From Janthinobacterium saanense (GTDB lineage: Bacteria; Pseudomonadota; Gammaproteobacteria; Burkholderiales; Burkholderiaceae_D), in assembly GCF_014200675.1 (NCBI RefSeq), contig NZ_JACHCI010000005.1:1-64000 (forward strand): 64,000 nt of DNA. The letters run 5' to 3'. Below the pieces are notes generated by a model, which saw only the letters and a list, made by a program, of their open reading frames with translations, searched no databases and was not told where the DNA came from. How positions within the stretch are numbered: position 1 is the first letter of the stretch; the number at the start of each line of letters is the position of its first letter. This document shows, piece after piece, positions 37,450-46,930 of this stretch. Made by a program: the position numbers and the translations under genes.

Positions 37450-40007
37450 TCAGCCAGGCCGACCTCTATGGCGCCAGGATCCTGCTGGTCGACGACCAGG
37501 AAGTCAATCTGCGCCTGCTCGAGCATTTGCTGGCAAGCGGCGGCTATACGGCCGTCACCAGTACGCAGGACCCGCGCGCCGTGGCGGCGCTGCACCAGCA
37601 CCATCAATATGACTTGATCATCCTCGACCTGGCGATGCCGGGCATGAGCGGCTATGAAGTCATGGATGCGCTGCGGCCACTGGAGCAGGAAGGCTATCTG
37701 CCGGTGCTGGTGATCGCCGCCGATCCCGATGCCAAGCTGGCCGCGCTGGAGGCGGGCGCGCGCGATTTTCTCAGCAAGCCTTTTGACGCGCTGGAAGTGC
37801 TCACGCGCATCCGCAATATGCTCGAAGTGCGGCTGCTGCACCGGACCGCGCGCCATTACAATGCGCTGCTCGAACGCACCGTGACCCAGCGCACGGCCGA
37901 ATTGCAGCGCTTTCGCGGCGCCATGGACGCCACTGCCGACGCCATCTTCCTGATCGATGCCGTCGGCATGACGCTGGTCGACGTCAACGATGGCGCTTGC
38001 CGTTTGCTCGGCTATACGCGGACCGAATTGCTGTCGCTGTCGCCGGGCGACTTGCTGCCCACGCCGCCGCCAGCACCGCTCGACGGCCTGTTTCACCAGG
38101 CGCCCGAGCTGATCGAGTGCGAACTGCTGCGGCGCGACCTGGGCATGGTGCCGGTGGAACTGGGCTGGCACTGGCATGCGCAAGGTCCGGTGGAGGCGGG
38201 CTTGGCCGGCTCCCACAGCCTGCTGCTGATCGCCGTGGCGCGCGATATCAGCGAGCGGCGCCAGACGCAGGAGCGGCTCAAACAGCTGGCCCACTACGAC
38301 AGCCTGACGGGGTTGCCGAACCGGGGCCTGTTTTACCAGACCTTGCGCCAGGCGGTCGAGCTGGCGCAGGAAAAAGCCTGGCGCATCGTGGTGCTGTTCA
38401 TTGCGCTTGACCGCTTCAAGAGCATCAACGACACCCTGGGCGCTGCGCTCGGTGATGAATTGCTGCGCCAGTTCAGCAACCGCCTGGTCGAATGCGTGCG
38501 CCTGCGCGATACGGTGGGGCGTCTGGGCAATGATGAATTTGCGCTGATCCTGACCATGGGCCGCAACCAGCAGGAAGCGGTGATGGTGGCCAACCAGGTG
38601 CGCGAAGCCTTGCGCGCGCCTTTCGACCTGCATGGCCATCCGGCCACCCTGACGGCCAGCATCGGCATTGCCATGTATCCCGACGACGCAACGGATCCTG
38701 AAACCCTGATCAAATACGCCAATACGGCCATGGGCGGCGCCAAGCAGGCGGGGCGCGATGGCTACCGCTTCTTCACGGCCGGCATGAATGTGCAGGTGCT
38801 GGCGCGGCTGGACCTGGAACTGGCCCTGCGCCACGCGCTGGAACATGAGCAGTTCATCCTGTACTACCAGCCCAAGGTGGATTTGCGCACGGGCCGCATC
38901 AGCGGCGTGGAAGCGCTGCTGCGCTGGCGGCGTCCCGGTTATGGCCTGGTGGCGCCCGCTGAATTCGTGCCGGTGCTGGAAGACACGGGCTTGATCGTGC
39001 GCGTGGGCGCCTGGGTGATCCAGGCCGCCTGCCGCCAGATAGCGCAATGGCGCGATAGCGAAGTGGGCCCCGTGCACGTGGCCGTGAATGTGTCGAGCCG
39101 CCAGTTTGCCGAAGGCGACCTGGAAGGCGAGGTGACGCGCGCACTGACGCTGCACCAGGTGCCGGCTGATTTACTGGAACTGGAACTGACGGAAACGGCG
39201 CTGATGTCGAATGCCGAGCGCACCATCGTGGTGCTGGGCAAACTGAAAAAAATCGGCGTGAAGGTGACCATCGACGATTTCGGCACCGGCTATTCCAGCC
39301 TGGCCTATCTGCAGCGCTTCCCGATCGACAAGCTGAAGATCGACATCGCCTTCGTGCGCAATATCACGAATAATCCGAACGATGCCGCCATCGCGCTGGC
39401 CATCATCAGCATGGCGCACAGCCTGAAGCTGAGCGTGGTGGCCGAGGGCGTGGAATCGCGCCCGCAACTGGAATACCTGCGGCGCAACCGCTGCGATGAA
39501 ATCCAGGGCTTTTATTTCAGCCGCGCCCTGCCTGCGCTGGAACTGGGGCAAATGATCGCCGCCGGCGCCGGCCTGCCGCCTGGCCATGATCCCGCCGCGC
39601 AACCGGCGCAGACCTTGCTGATTGTCGATGACGACGTCAATGTGCTGTCATCCCTGCACCGATTGTTCCGCCCGGACGGCTACCAGATCCTGACGGCCAG
39701 TACGCCCTCGGAAGGTTTTGAGATGCTGGCGCTGCACCGCGTGCACGTGATCGTCTGCGACCAGCGCATGCCGGGCATGAGCGGCACCGAGTTTCTCAGC
39801 AAGGTCAAGGAGCTGTACCCGGAAACCATCCGCATCATCCTGTCTGGCTACACGGGCCTCGAAGCGGTGCTCGACTCGATCAACCGGGGCGCCATCTACC
39901 GGTTTTACACCAAGCCCTGGGACGACACCGAACTGCGCGACAACATCCGTTTGGCCTTCCAGCATTACTGGATGGTCAATCCGCCGGGGCTGGCGCGGGT
40001 GCGCTAG
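37446..40007 (+). CDS. REC-PAS-GGDEF-EAL-REC c-di-GMP signalling protein
   Basis: An 853-residue cytoplasmic protein. Domains in order: receiver 1 (Asp61), PAS (about 155-265), GGDEF (about 275-440) with the motif altered to GNDEF (361-365), EAL (about 455-700) with EALLR at 489-493 and the DDFGTGYSSL metal segment, and receiver 2 (Asp772, in CDQRMPGMSGTEF) ending in a Tyr-rich, KPW segment. The changed GGDEF motif suggests weak or no cyclase activity, so a phosphodiesterase regulated by two receivers and the PAS is likely. ATG overlaps the stop of the hybrid kinase, its probable phosphodonor. Confidence 0.93.
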   Translation: MISQADLYGARILLVDDQEVNLRLLEHLLASGGYTAVTSTQDPRAVAALHQHHQYDLIILDLAMPGMSGYEVMDALRPLEQEGYLPVLVIAADPDAKLAALEAGARDFLSKPFDALEVLTRIRNMLEVRLLHRTARHYNALLERTVTQRTAELQRFRGAMDATADAIFLIDAVGMTLVDVNDGACRLLGYTRTELLSLSPGDLLPTPPPAPLDGLFHQAPELIECELLRRDLGMVPVELGWHWHAQGPVEAGLAGSHSLLLIAVARDISERRQTQERLKQLAHYDSLTGLPNRGLFYQTLRQAVELAQEKAWRIVVLFIALDRFKSINDTLGAALGDELLRQFSNRLVECVRLRDTVGRLGNDEFALILTMGRNQQEAVMVANQVREALRAPFDLHGHPATLTASIGIAMYPDDATDPETLIKYANTAMGGAKQAGRDGYRFFTAGMNVQVLARLDLELALRHALEHEQFILYYQPKVDLRTGRISGVEALLRWRRPGYGLVAPAEFVPVLEDTGLIVRVGAWVIQAACRQIAQWRDSEVGPVHVAVNVSSRQFAEGDLEGEVTRALTLHQVPADLLELELTETALMSNAERTIVVLGKLKKIGVKVTIDDFGTGYSSLAYLQRFPIDKLKIDIAFVRNITNNPNDAAIALAIISMAHSLKLSVVAEGVESRPQLEYLRRNRCDEIQGFYFSRALPALELGQMIAAGAGLPPGHDPAAQPAQTLLIVDDDVNVLSSLHRLFRPDGYQILTASTPSEGFEMLALHRVHVIVCDQRMPGMSGTEFLSKVKELYPETIRIILSGYTGLEAVLDSINRGAIYRFYTKPWDDTELRDNIRLAFQHYWMVNPPGLARVR

Positions 40008-40013
40008 TCCTGC

Positions 40014-40994
40014 TTATTCACTGAAATGGTCAAACGACGTCAGTGACAGATCGAGCGGCAAGCCGGCCGCATCGACCAGGCGCAAACCTGCTTCTGCGTC
40101 GATACGGCCCACGCGCGTGGCCGGTGTGCCGCAGCTGATCGCCAGCGCGCCGATGGCGTCACGCGATGACGCCGGGGCGGTAAAACACAATTCATAATCG
40201 TCGCCACCGGCGGCCGTGTAGCGGCGGCGCAGCGCCGTGTCTTGCCGGGCCAGTACCGGGCCGGCCGGCAGGGCGTCGACATCCAGCGTGGCGCCCACCT
40301 GCGAGGCTTTTAAGATGTGGCCCAAATCGCCCACCAGGCCGTCCGAGATGTCGATGGCGGCGTGGGCGATGCCCGCTTCGGCCAGCGCGCAGCCCAGCGC
40401 GACCCTTGGCGTGGGCGTGTGCAGGCGCGCCGCTGCCGTGGCCAGGTCGGCCGGCGGCAGCTTGTGCTCCATGCGGTAACCTGCCAGCGCCAGGCGCGCG
40501 TCGCCCAGGCTGCCGCTGATCCAGATATCGTCGCCCGCCCGGGCCGCGCTGCGGCGCAAAGCCTGGCCAGGCGCCAGTTCGCCAAATACGGTGATGCAGA
40601 TATTCAAAGGGCCCTTGGTGGTGTCGCCACCGATCAATTCGCAGCCGTGCTCGTCGGCCAGCGCAAACAGGCCTTCGGCAAAGCCGGCCAGCCAGTGGCG
40701 CTCGGCCTGCGGCAGCGACAAGGCCAGGGTAAACGCCACCGGGCGCGCGCCCATGGCGGCCAGGTCCGACAGATTCACGGCCAGGCTTTTATGCCCCAGC
40801 ATGCGCGCATCGGCGCCGGCAAAAAAATGCCGGTCCTCGACCAGCATGTCTGAGGAAATCGCGATCTGCCTGCCGGCCGTGGGCGTCAGCAGCGCGCAAT
40901 CATCGCCGATGCCCAGGGTGGCGCGGCCAGGGCGCTGGCGCACGAAATAGTGTTTGATCAGGTCAAATTCAGAGAGCGCGTCGTGTTGGGGCAT
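40014..40994 (-). CDS. thiL: Thiamine-monophosphate kinase
   Basis: A 326-residue enzyme that phosphorylates thiamine monophosphate to thiamine diphosphate. Motifs are LSEFDLIKHYF, GIGDDCALL with metal-binding Asp residues, LGHKSLAVNLSDLAAMGA, IGGDTTKGPLNI, AIDISDGLVGDL and ALRRRYTAAGGDDYELCF. All substrate- and metal-binding segments are present. It stands alone, convergent with the c-di-GMP protein. Confidence 0.95.
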   Translation of the reverse strand: MPQHDALSEFDLIKHYFVRQRPGRATLGIGDDCALLTPTAGRQIAISSDMLVEDRHFFAGADARMLGHKSLAVNLSDLAAMGARPVAFTLALSLPQAERHWLAGFAEGLFALADEHGCELIGGDTTKGPLNICITVFGELAPGQALRRSAARAGDDIWISGSLGDARLALAGYRMEHKLPPADLATAAARLHTPTPRVALGCALAEAGIAHAAIDISDGLVGDLGHILKASQVGATLDVDALPAGPVLARQDTALRRRYTAAGGDDYELCFTAPASSRDAIGALAISCGTPATRVGRIDAEAGLRLVDAAGLPLDLSLTSFDHFSE

Positions 40995-41045
40995 GGGTAG
41001 GATGTGCAGTGAGGTGGTCGCGACTGCCTATTATAGAGGTGGTGG

Positions 41046-41570
41046 CTAGCTGCCTGGCCGCGCCTGCGCCATGCCTTGCAGCAGCTTGCCCAGCAACTGG
41101 TCCAGCTGCTGCTGTTCGTCCGCGCTCAGCGAGGCCAGCATGCTGCGCTCGTTGTCCACATGCAGGCGCACCAGTTTTTCTATCAGCTCCAGTCCCTTTG
41201 CCGTCAAGGCCACCAGCACGCCGCGCCGGTCGCTCGGGTGCTTTTGGCGCTCGATCAGGCCTGCCGTTTCCAGGCGGTCGATGCGGTTGGTCATGCCGCC
41301 CGAAGACAGCATGGCTGCTTCGTACAGGGCGGTGGGCGTCAGCGCATACGGCGCGCCCGAGCGGCGCAGGGTGGCCAGCACATCGAATTCTCCCTGCTGC
41401 AAGCCGTGTTCCGCAAACAGGGGATTGAGCCAGTCGCGCGACATCAGTTGCGCCACCGTGCCCAGCTGGCCGACTAATTGCATGGCGGCCGTATCCATGC
41501 CAGGTAATTCGCGCTGCCATTGTTCGGCGGCGTAACGGGCGCGGTTGTGTTGCAGCGGGGTATCTGTCAT
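41046..41570 (-). CDS. MarR family transcriptional regulator
   Basis: A 174-residue regulator with a MarR winged helix: GEFDVLATLRRSGAPYALTPTALYEAAMLSSGGMTNRIDRLETAGLIER, then the wing KHPSDRRGVLVALTAKG, and a helical C-terminus for dimerisation. ATG 41570 is preferred over GTG 41588. It is divergent from the CynX-like transporter gene at 41689, with 118 bp between, which is a typical MarR arrangement for controlling a transporter. The ligand is unknown. Confidence 0.9.
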   Translation of the reverse strand: MTDTPLQHNRARYAAEQWQRELPGMDTAAMQLVGQLGTVAQLMSRDWLNPLFAEHGLQQGEFDVLATLRRSGAPYALTPTALYEAAMLSSGGMTNRIDRLETAGLIERQKHPSDRRGVLVALTAKGLELIEKLVRLHVDNERSMLASLSADEQQQLDQLLGKLLQGMAQARPGS

Positions 41571-41688
41571 TTTTGCATTTATCTTCACGTCGAGAGAGTT
41601 TTTAATCTCTGTGTTAAGATACTTTCCATCAAGTTAATTCTGCGTAAAGCATTAAACCATGCGCCTCCGTGCGAGGCAAGGACTATCC

Positions 41689-42894
41689 ATGAGCACTGAT
41701 TCTTCTTCTGCAACAGTAACGCCGGCAGGCGCGGCCCCGCATGCGGCATCGACGGCGCTGCTGGTGGCCGCCATCATTTTGCTGGGCCTGAACCTGCGCC
41801 CCATCCTGGCCGCCATCGGCCCCCTGCTCGACAGCATACAGGCCGCTACCGGCATCAGCAGCGCCGATGCGGGCTTGCTGACCACCGTGCCCGTGTTCGC
41901 CATGGGACTGTGCGCCCTGGCCGGCGCTCAATTGCAAAAGCGCCTGGGCGTGGTGCGCGGCATCGGCCTGGGCATCGCCATCATTAGCCTGGCCTGCGCC
42001 TTGCGCTGGCCCTTGCATGACAGCGCCGGCCTGATCGCCACGGCGGCGCTGGGCGGCCTGGGCATCGCGCTGGTGCAAGCCTTGTTGCCGGCATTCATCA
42101 AGCGCCACTTCCCCGAGCGGGCTGGCCAGTTGATGGGTTTTTATACCACCGGCATCATGGGCGGCGCGGCGATTGCCGCCGCCAGCGCCTCGCCGCTGGC
42201 GCAAGCGCTGGGCTGGCAAGTGCTGCTGGCCTTGTGGGCGCTGCCGGCCGTGGCGGCGGCGCTGCTGTGGCGCCGCGCCAGTGCATCGCGGATCGATGTA
42301 TCCAGTGGCGTGGGCGCCAGCCTGCCCGTGAAGGCGCCGCGCGCCTGGCTGCTGATGGTGTTTTTCGGCATCGGTACCGGCGCTTATACCCTGGTGCTGG
42401 CCTGGTTGCCGCCGTTTTATACGGAACTGGGCTGGAGCGCGGCCGAAAGCGGCTTGCTGCTGGGCGGGCTGACCCTGGTGGAAGTACTGGCGGGCCTGGT
42501 CGTGTCGAGCATCATCAACCGTTTTCCCGACCGCCGCATCCTGCTGCTGACGGTACTGCTGAGCGTGCTGGCTGGCCTGGCTTGTCTGATCCTGGCGCCC
42601 GCACAGCTGGCAATCCCTGCGATGGTCTTGCTTGGCATCGGCATCGGTTCGCTGTTCCCGCTGTCGCTGATCGTCAGCATGGACCATGTACGCGACCCTG
42701 CCAGCGCCGGTGCGCTGCTCGGTTTCGTGCAGGGCGGCGGTTATATGCTGGCCAGCGCCATGCCCTTCATCGCCGGCCTGATCCGCGAACATTCGTCGAG
42801 CCTGGCGCAGGCGTGGATGGTGATGGCGGCAGGCGTGCTGATCCTCCTGGTGATCGCCTTGCGCTTCCGGCCTGGCGCCCGCCTTGTGTCATAA
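41689..42894 (+). CDS. CynX/NimT-type MFS transporter
   Basis: A 401-residue transporter with 12 predicted membrane segments. The start of the membrane part, LLVAAIILLGLNLRPILAAIGPLLDSIQAATGISSADAGLLTTVPVFAMGLCAL, is characteristic of the CynX/NimT (cyanate and 2-nitroimidazole) MFS group. The substrate here is unknown. ATG 41689 follows AAGGAC. It is divergent from a MarR regulator, which probably represses it. Confidence 0.9.
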   Translation: MSTDSSSATVTPAGAAPHAASTALLVAAIILLGLNLRPILAAIGPLLDSIQAATGISSADAGLLTTVPVFAMGLCALAGAQLQKRLGVVRGIGLGIAIISLACALRWPLHDSAGLIATAALGGLGIALVQALLPAFIKRHFPERAGQLMGFYTTGIMGGAAIAAASASPLAQALGWQVLLALWALPAVAAALLWRRASASRIDVSSGVGASLPVKAPRAWLLMVFFGIGTGAYTLVLAWLPPFYTELGWSAAESGLLLGGLTLVEVLAGLVVSSIINRFPDRRILLLTVLLSVLAGLACLILAPAQLAIPAMVLLGIGIGSLFPLSLIVSMDHVRDPASAGALLGFVQGGGYMLASAMPFIAGLIREHSSSLAQAWMVMAAGVLILLVIALRFRPGARLVS

Positions 42895-42911
42895 TGTCTA
42901 TTGTTTAAATT

Positions 42912-42933
42912 TATCAAATAATTGAATTTGATA
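42912..42933. promoter_or_regulatory. Inverted repeat upstream of maeB
   Basis: TATCAAAT (42912-42919) and ATTTGATA (42926-42933), with a 6-bp spacer, form a perfect 8-bp inverted repeat in the AT-rich leader upstream of maeB. It is not an FNR box because the half-sites face the wrong way. A possible operator. Confidence 0.3.
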
Positions 42934-43099
42934 GTTTTTGCTGCTGTGTCCGTTGGCGTCCACAGGGAAGCTTACAATGTGGGGTTATACGTTTTAGTGA
43001 TATCAGACTGTGGCTAGCGGAAAATACCTAGCTAATTGAAAGAATCGGTCTGATAAAATCAAAGACTACCCGATCGACCAAACAGGAAGGCAGCACAGC

Positions 43100-45418
43100 A
43101 TGGATTCGTCATCTGACCAAAAAGAAGAATTGCGTCAACAATTGCGCCAGGCCGCACTCGAATATCACGAGTGCCCGCGCCCCGGCAAGATCAGCGTGAC
43201 GCCCACCAAGCAACTGACCAACCAGCGCGATCTGGCGCTGGCGTACTCGCCAGGCGTGGCTGCGCCATGCGAAGAAATCGTCATCGATCCGGCCAATGCC
43301 TATAAATATACGGCGCGCGGCAACCTGGTCGCCGTGATCACCAACGGTACGGCAGTGTTGGGTTTGGGCAACATCGGCCCACTGGCCGCCAAGCCTGTGA
43401 TGGAAGGCAAGGGCGTGTTGTTCAAGAAGTTTGCCGGCATCGATGTGTTCGATATTGAAATCAACGAGATGGACCCGGACAAGCTGGTCGACATCATCGC
43501 CGCGCTGGAACCGACCTTCGGCGGCGTGAACCTGGAAGACATCAAGGCCCCCGAGTGTTTCTATATCGAGCGCCAGCTGCGCGACCGCATGAAGATTCCT
43601 GTCTTCCATGACGACCAGCACGGCACCGCCATCATCGTGGGCGCGGCCATCCTGAACGGCCTGAAAGCGGTCGGCAAGAAAATCGAAGACTGCAAACTGG
43701 TGGTCTCGGGCGCGGGCGCTGCGGCGCTGGCCTGCCTGGACCTGATCGTCGACCTGGGTTTCCCGTTGAAAAACATCTACGTCACCGACCTGGCTGGCGT
43801 GGTCTACAAGGGCCGCACGGAATTGATGGACCCGGACAAGGAACGTTTCGCGCAAGATACGCCGTTGCGTACCCTGGCCGAGATCATCCCTGACGCCGAC
43901 ATTTTCCTCGGCGTCTCCGCCGGCGGCGTGCTGAAACAAGACATGGTGCGCAAGATGGCGCCGAATCCATTGATACTGGCGCTGGCCAATCCGAACCCGG
44001 AAATCCTGCCGGAAGAAGTCAAGGCCGTGCGCAGCGACGCCATCATCGCCACCGGCCGTTCGGATTACCCGAACCAGGTCAACAACGTATTGTGCTTCCC
44101 GTACATCTTCCGTGGCGCCCTCGATTGCGGCGCAACGACGATCACGCGTGAAATGGAAATTGCCGTGGTGCACGCGATTGCCGACCTGGCGCACGCCGAG
44201 CAGTCCGACATCGTGGCCACCACCTACGGCATCAGCAACCTGTCCTTCGGTCCTGAATACCTGATCCCGATGCCGTTTGACCCGCGTTTGCTGATCAAGA
44301 TCGCGCCAGCCGTCGCCAAGGCAGCGGAAGATTCCGGCGTGGCAACGCGTCCGATCAAGGATCTGCAAGCCTACGCAGACAGCCTGCAGCAATTCGTCTA
44401 CCGCAGCGGCACTTTCATGAAGCCGCTGTTCCTGATGGCAAAATCGACGCCGGCCGACCTGAAACGCATCGTCTACGCCGAAGGCGAAGAAGAGCGCGTG
44501 CTGCGCGCCGTGCAAGTGGTGGTCGATGAGAAACTGGCGCGTCCTATCCTGGTGGGCCGTCCTGCCGTGCTCGACGCGCGCATCGCCAAATTCGGCCTGC
44601 GCCTGAAACAAGGCGTCGATTTCGACGTCATCAATCCGGATTCCGACGAGCGTTATCGCGATTACTGGCACACGTATTACGACATGACCAGCCGCAAGGG
44701 CGTCACCGAGGAATACGCGAAGCTGGAAATGCGCCGCCGCCATACCCTGATCGGCTCGATGATGATACACAAGGGCGACGCCGACGGCATGATCTGCGGC
44801 ACCTTTGGCACCACCCAGTTGCACCTGAAATATATCGACCAGGTACTGGGCAAGCGCGCCGGCAGCAATGTCTACGCCGCCATGAACGTGCTGGTATTGC
44901 CTGAACGCCAGTTGGTGATGGTCGACACGCACGTCAATGAAAACCCGGACGCCGATCAATTGGCCGAGATCACCATCATGGCTGCCGAAGAAATGACCCG
45001 TTTCGGCCTGTCGCCACGCGCAGCGCTGCTGTCGCACTCGAACTTCGGTTCCAGCGACAGCGCTTCGGCGCAAAAGATGCGCGCCGCCCTGGCCATCATC
45101 CAGGAGCGCGCACCGGAACTGGAAATCGACGGCGAAATGCATGGCGATACGGCCCTGGACAGCAAGCTGCGTCAAAAAATGATGCCGAACTCGTCATTGA
45201 AAAACGACGCCAACCTGCTGGTCATGCCAAACATCGAGTCCGCCAACATCGCTTACAACCTGCTGAAAACAGCGGCAGGCAACGGCGTGGCCGTGGGTCC
45301 TATCCTGCTGGGCTGCGCCAAGCCTGTGCACATCCTGACCCCATCGGCTACCGTGCGCCGTATCGTCAACATGACGGCACTGTGCGTGGTGGACGCTGTC
45401 GCCCAGCGTAAAGTGTGA
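43100..45418 (+). CDS. maeB: NADP-dependent malic enzyme, MaeB type
   Basis: A 772-residue protein with two parts. Residues about 15-430 are a malic enzyme (malate to pyruvate plus CO2), with [47 protein letters not shown] and [16 protein letters not shown]. Residues about 435-772 are a phosphotransacetylase-like domain with regulatory function in MaeB proteins. The 5' region is AT-rich and about 205 bp long. An AGGAAGG ribosome site precedes ATG 43100. It is followed by a strong terminator. Confidence 0.96.
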   Translation: MDSSSDQKEELRQQLRQAALEYHECPRPGKISVTPTKQLTNQRDLALAYSPGVAAPCEEIVIDPANAYKYTARGNLVAVITNGTAVLGLGNIGPLAAKPVMEGKGVLFKKFAGIDVFDIEINEMDPDKLVDIIAALEPTFGGVNLEDIKAPECFYIERQLRDRMKIPVFHDDQHGTAIIVGAAILNGLKAVGKKIEDCKLVVSGAGAAALACLDLIVDLGFPLKNIYVTDLAGVVYKGRTELMDPDKERFAQDTPLRTLAEIIPDADIFLGVSAGGVLKQDMVRKMAPNPLILALANPNPEILPEEVKAVRSDAIIATGRSDYPNQVNNVLCFPYIFRGALDCGATTITREMEIAVVHAIADLAHAEQSDIVATTYGISNLSFGPEYLIPMPFDPRLLIKIAPAVAKAAEDSGVATRPIKDLQAYADSLQQFVYRSGTFMKPLFLMAKSTPADLKRIVYAEGEEERVLRAVQVVVDEKLARPILVGRPAVLDARIAKFGLRLKQGVDFDVINPDSDERYRDYWHTYYDMTSRKGVTEEYAKLEMRRRHTLIGSMMIHKGDADGMICGTFGTTQLHLKYIDQVLGKRAGSNVYAAMNVLVLPERQLVMVDTHVNENPDADQLAEITIMAAEEMTRFGLSPRAALLSHSNFGSSDSASAQKMRAALAIIQERAPELEIDGEMHGDTALDSKLRQKMMPNSSLKNDANLLVMPNIESANIAYNLLKTAAGNGVAVGPILLGCAKPVHILTPSATVRRIVNMTALCVVDAVAQRKV

Positions 45419-45445
45419 TCACGGCGGCGGTGGCCGCCAAACGAT

Positions 45446-45484
45446 AAAAGCCGCCCTATCCGAAAGGAGGGGCGGCTTTTTTTA
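45446..45484. terminator. Terminator of maeB
   Basis: AAAAGCCGCCC, loop, GGGGCGGCTTTTTTT directly after maeB. Confidence 0.9.
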
Positions 45485-45510
45485 TATGGCGTGGACAGTT
45501 CATTGAGCAC

Positions 45511-45530
45511 AATTTGATATTGATCAAATT
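45511..45530. promoter_or_regulatory. Perfect FNR/Anr-type box in a convergent region
   Basis: TTGAT-ATTG-ATCAA at 45514-45527, extended to the 8-bp perfect palindrome AATTTGAT/ATCAAATT (45511-45530), matches the FNR/Anr consensus exactly. Both flanking genes converge on this spot, so the box does not serve an annotated gene. A candidate short transcript begins downstream. Confidence 0.55.
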
Positions 45531-45561
45531 CTCTCTTGCCTGTTAGCGTTAAGCTAGTCGG

Positions 45562-45622
45562 GAACTCCTTGCTCTGCCCGTGGTCTTCATCGGCGTCAAC
45601 CCCATCGTGTTGACTCTTCTTT
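45562..45622 (+). ncRNA. Candidate anaerobically induced small RNA
   Basis: If the FNR box centred at 45520.5 acts at -41.5, transcription would start near 45562. A GTCAAC/GTTGAC hairpin (45595-45600 with 45609-45614) with a pyrimidine-rich tail TCTTCTTT follows, giving a transcript near 60 nt. The -10 match (TAAGCT at 45550-45555) is weak and the stem is short, so this is a hypothesis only. Confidence 0.2.
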
Positions 45623-45700
45623 GTGTGACGCAACAACATGGGCTGTGGCGGGAGTTCACTTCATTGCACTTCACTCCCTGTTCACTCCCCGCCGGCGGTT

Positions 45701-46201
45701 TTAGTTATATGGCTGCAAGTCCAGCCACACGGCGTATGACAGCCGCTTGCCATTCCACAAGCCACCACCGCGTATCACGGCGTCGCACGAGGTCAGCTGG
45801 CCCACCAGGTCCTGGCGGCCCAGGTTGCGGCGCAGGCGCAGCGCATCGTTGTGCGCCAGGTAGCCGACCAGCTGGCCGTCGATAAAGACGGCGATGGCCT
45901 TGTCCTGGAAAGGGTTGGCGTCGTCGCAGACCAGCAGCGCCAGGCATTTTTCATCGGCATTGCCGGGGCCATGGTCGCCGGCCAGCCTGGCGATGGCGGG
46001 TTGGTAGATCGAATCGTTTTCCACTTCCGAAGCATAACGCCCCTCATCGCTCCAGTGATGGGCAGGCGGGCCCGGCGGAATTTCCGGCACATACTGGCGC
46101 ACCGAGATCAGCGCCCGTTCCAGCGGCTGGACGGGCGTGCGGCCGCTGAAAACGTAATACAACAGACCGATGACAATCGCGAAGGCGAGCAGGTAAAGCA
46201 T
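45701..46201 (-). CDS. Membrane-anchored protein with HIRAN-like segment
   Basis: A 166-residue protein with one N-terminal membrane helix (MLYLLAFAIVIGLLYYVFSG), a Pro-rich spacer, and a C-terminal region reading AIAVFIDGQLVGYLAHNDALRLR then CDAVIRGGG and YAVWLDLQPY. This resembles HIRAN-type domains, but only loosely. ATG 46201 is preferred, as it starts directly at the helix. It lies 66 bp after the M56-like gene and is probably cotranscribed with it. Confidence 0.65.
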   Translation of the reverse strand: MLYLLAFAIVIGLLYYVFSGRTPVQPLERALISVRQYVPEIPPGPPAHHWSDEGRYASEVENDSIYQPAIARLAGDHGPGNADEKCLALLVCDDANPFQDKAIAVFIDGQLVGYLAHNDALRLRRNLGRQDLVGQLTSCDAVIRGGGLWNGKRLSYAVWLDLQPYN

Positions 46202-46267
46202 GGTATCTCTCTGATTTCTGGGTAGGATGAGTCGATGGCGAACAAACAAGCTGCTGCGCCGCCGCTA

Positions 46268-46927
46268 CTATAGCAAGTTCGCCGCCACTGTACGGGCTTG
46301 GGCCTGCCTGGCCATGATGCTGCGGCGCTGGCGCAGCGTACGCGGATCGTCCTGCGCAAATGGGGCGGCGCCCGTCAGGCCCGAATAATACTGGCCATGC
46401 CGGCGCAGTACGGCAACATAATCCTTCAAGCCATGGCCTAGCGCCAGCATGCGCGCATCGCAATCGACTTCGATGGCAAAGCGCAACCGGTGCAGCAGCC
46501 ACCATAGCGGCAGATTCCAGGGCATCACGACGATCAAGGCATAGGCTGCAGCCAGCAATTGCGGATCGCGCGCGCGTAGCCGGCACTGTGCATGCGCCAG
46601 CAGCAAAGCCTGTTCTTGCGCTGGAATAACGCTCAGCCAGGCTGGCATCACGATGCAGGGCCGCAGCCAGCCCGCCACGCAGGGGCCGAGAAAGGCGCTC
46701 AAATACACGGGTCTGCCCAGCAACATGGTTGCTTGCCAGCGCCGGCGGTGCAGCATCAGTTGCACGCTGCGCACCGCCAGCGTCAGCAACATTGCCACCA
46801 CCAACACGGCACAGCCCAGTTTCCATTGCGCCGGCAGGGCAGGCAATAGCGTCAATGACAGCGGAACCCAGACTGCCATGGCCGAGAACCACAGCCAGCG
46901 GCGGCGTGACTGCAGCCAGGCTGGCAT
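46268..46927 (-). CDS. M56/BlaR1-like membrane protein lacking the zinc motif
   Basis: A 219-residue membrane protein with segments at about 12-30 and 38-56, a hydrophobic part near 120-145, and a BlaR1/M56-like peptidase signature in degenerate form. Where M56 peptidases have HExxH, this protein has HAQCR (112-116), followed by the conserved R-D pair (RDPQLL) and AIEVDCDARML, the equivalent of the family's E.xCD segment. Both the catalytic Glu and the second His are gone, so it should not cut peptides. It starts 3 bp after the GNAT gene. Confidence 0.6.
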   Translation of the reverse strand: MPAWLQSRRRWLWFSAMAVWVPLSLTLLPALPAQWKLGCAVLVVAMLLTLAVRSVQLMLHRRRWQATMLLGRPVYLSAFLGPCVAGWLRPCIVMPAWLSVIPAQEQALLLAHAQCRLRARDPQLLAAAYALIVVMPWNLPLWWLLHRLRFAIEVDCDARMLALGHGLKDYVAVLRRHGQYYSGLTGAAPFAQDDPRTLRQRRSIMARQAQARTVAANLL

Positions 46928-46930
46928 GGC

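Noticed and set aside
42912..42933. Second FNR box upstream of maeB
   Set aside because: The half-sites are ATCAA...TTGAT, the reverse of the FNR arrangement.
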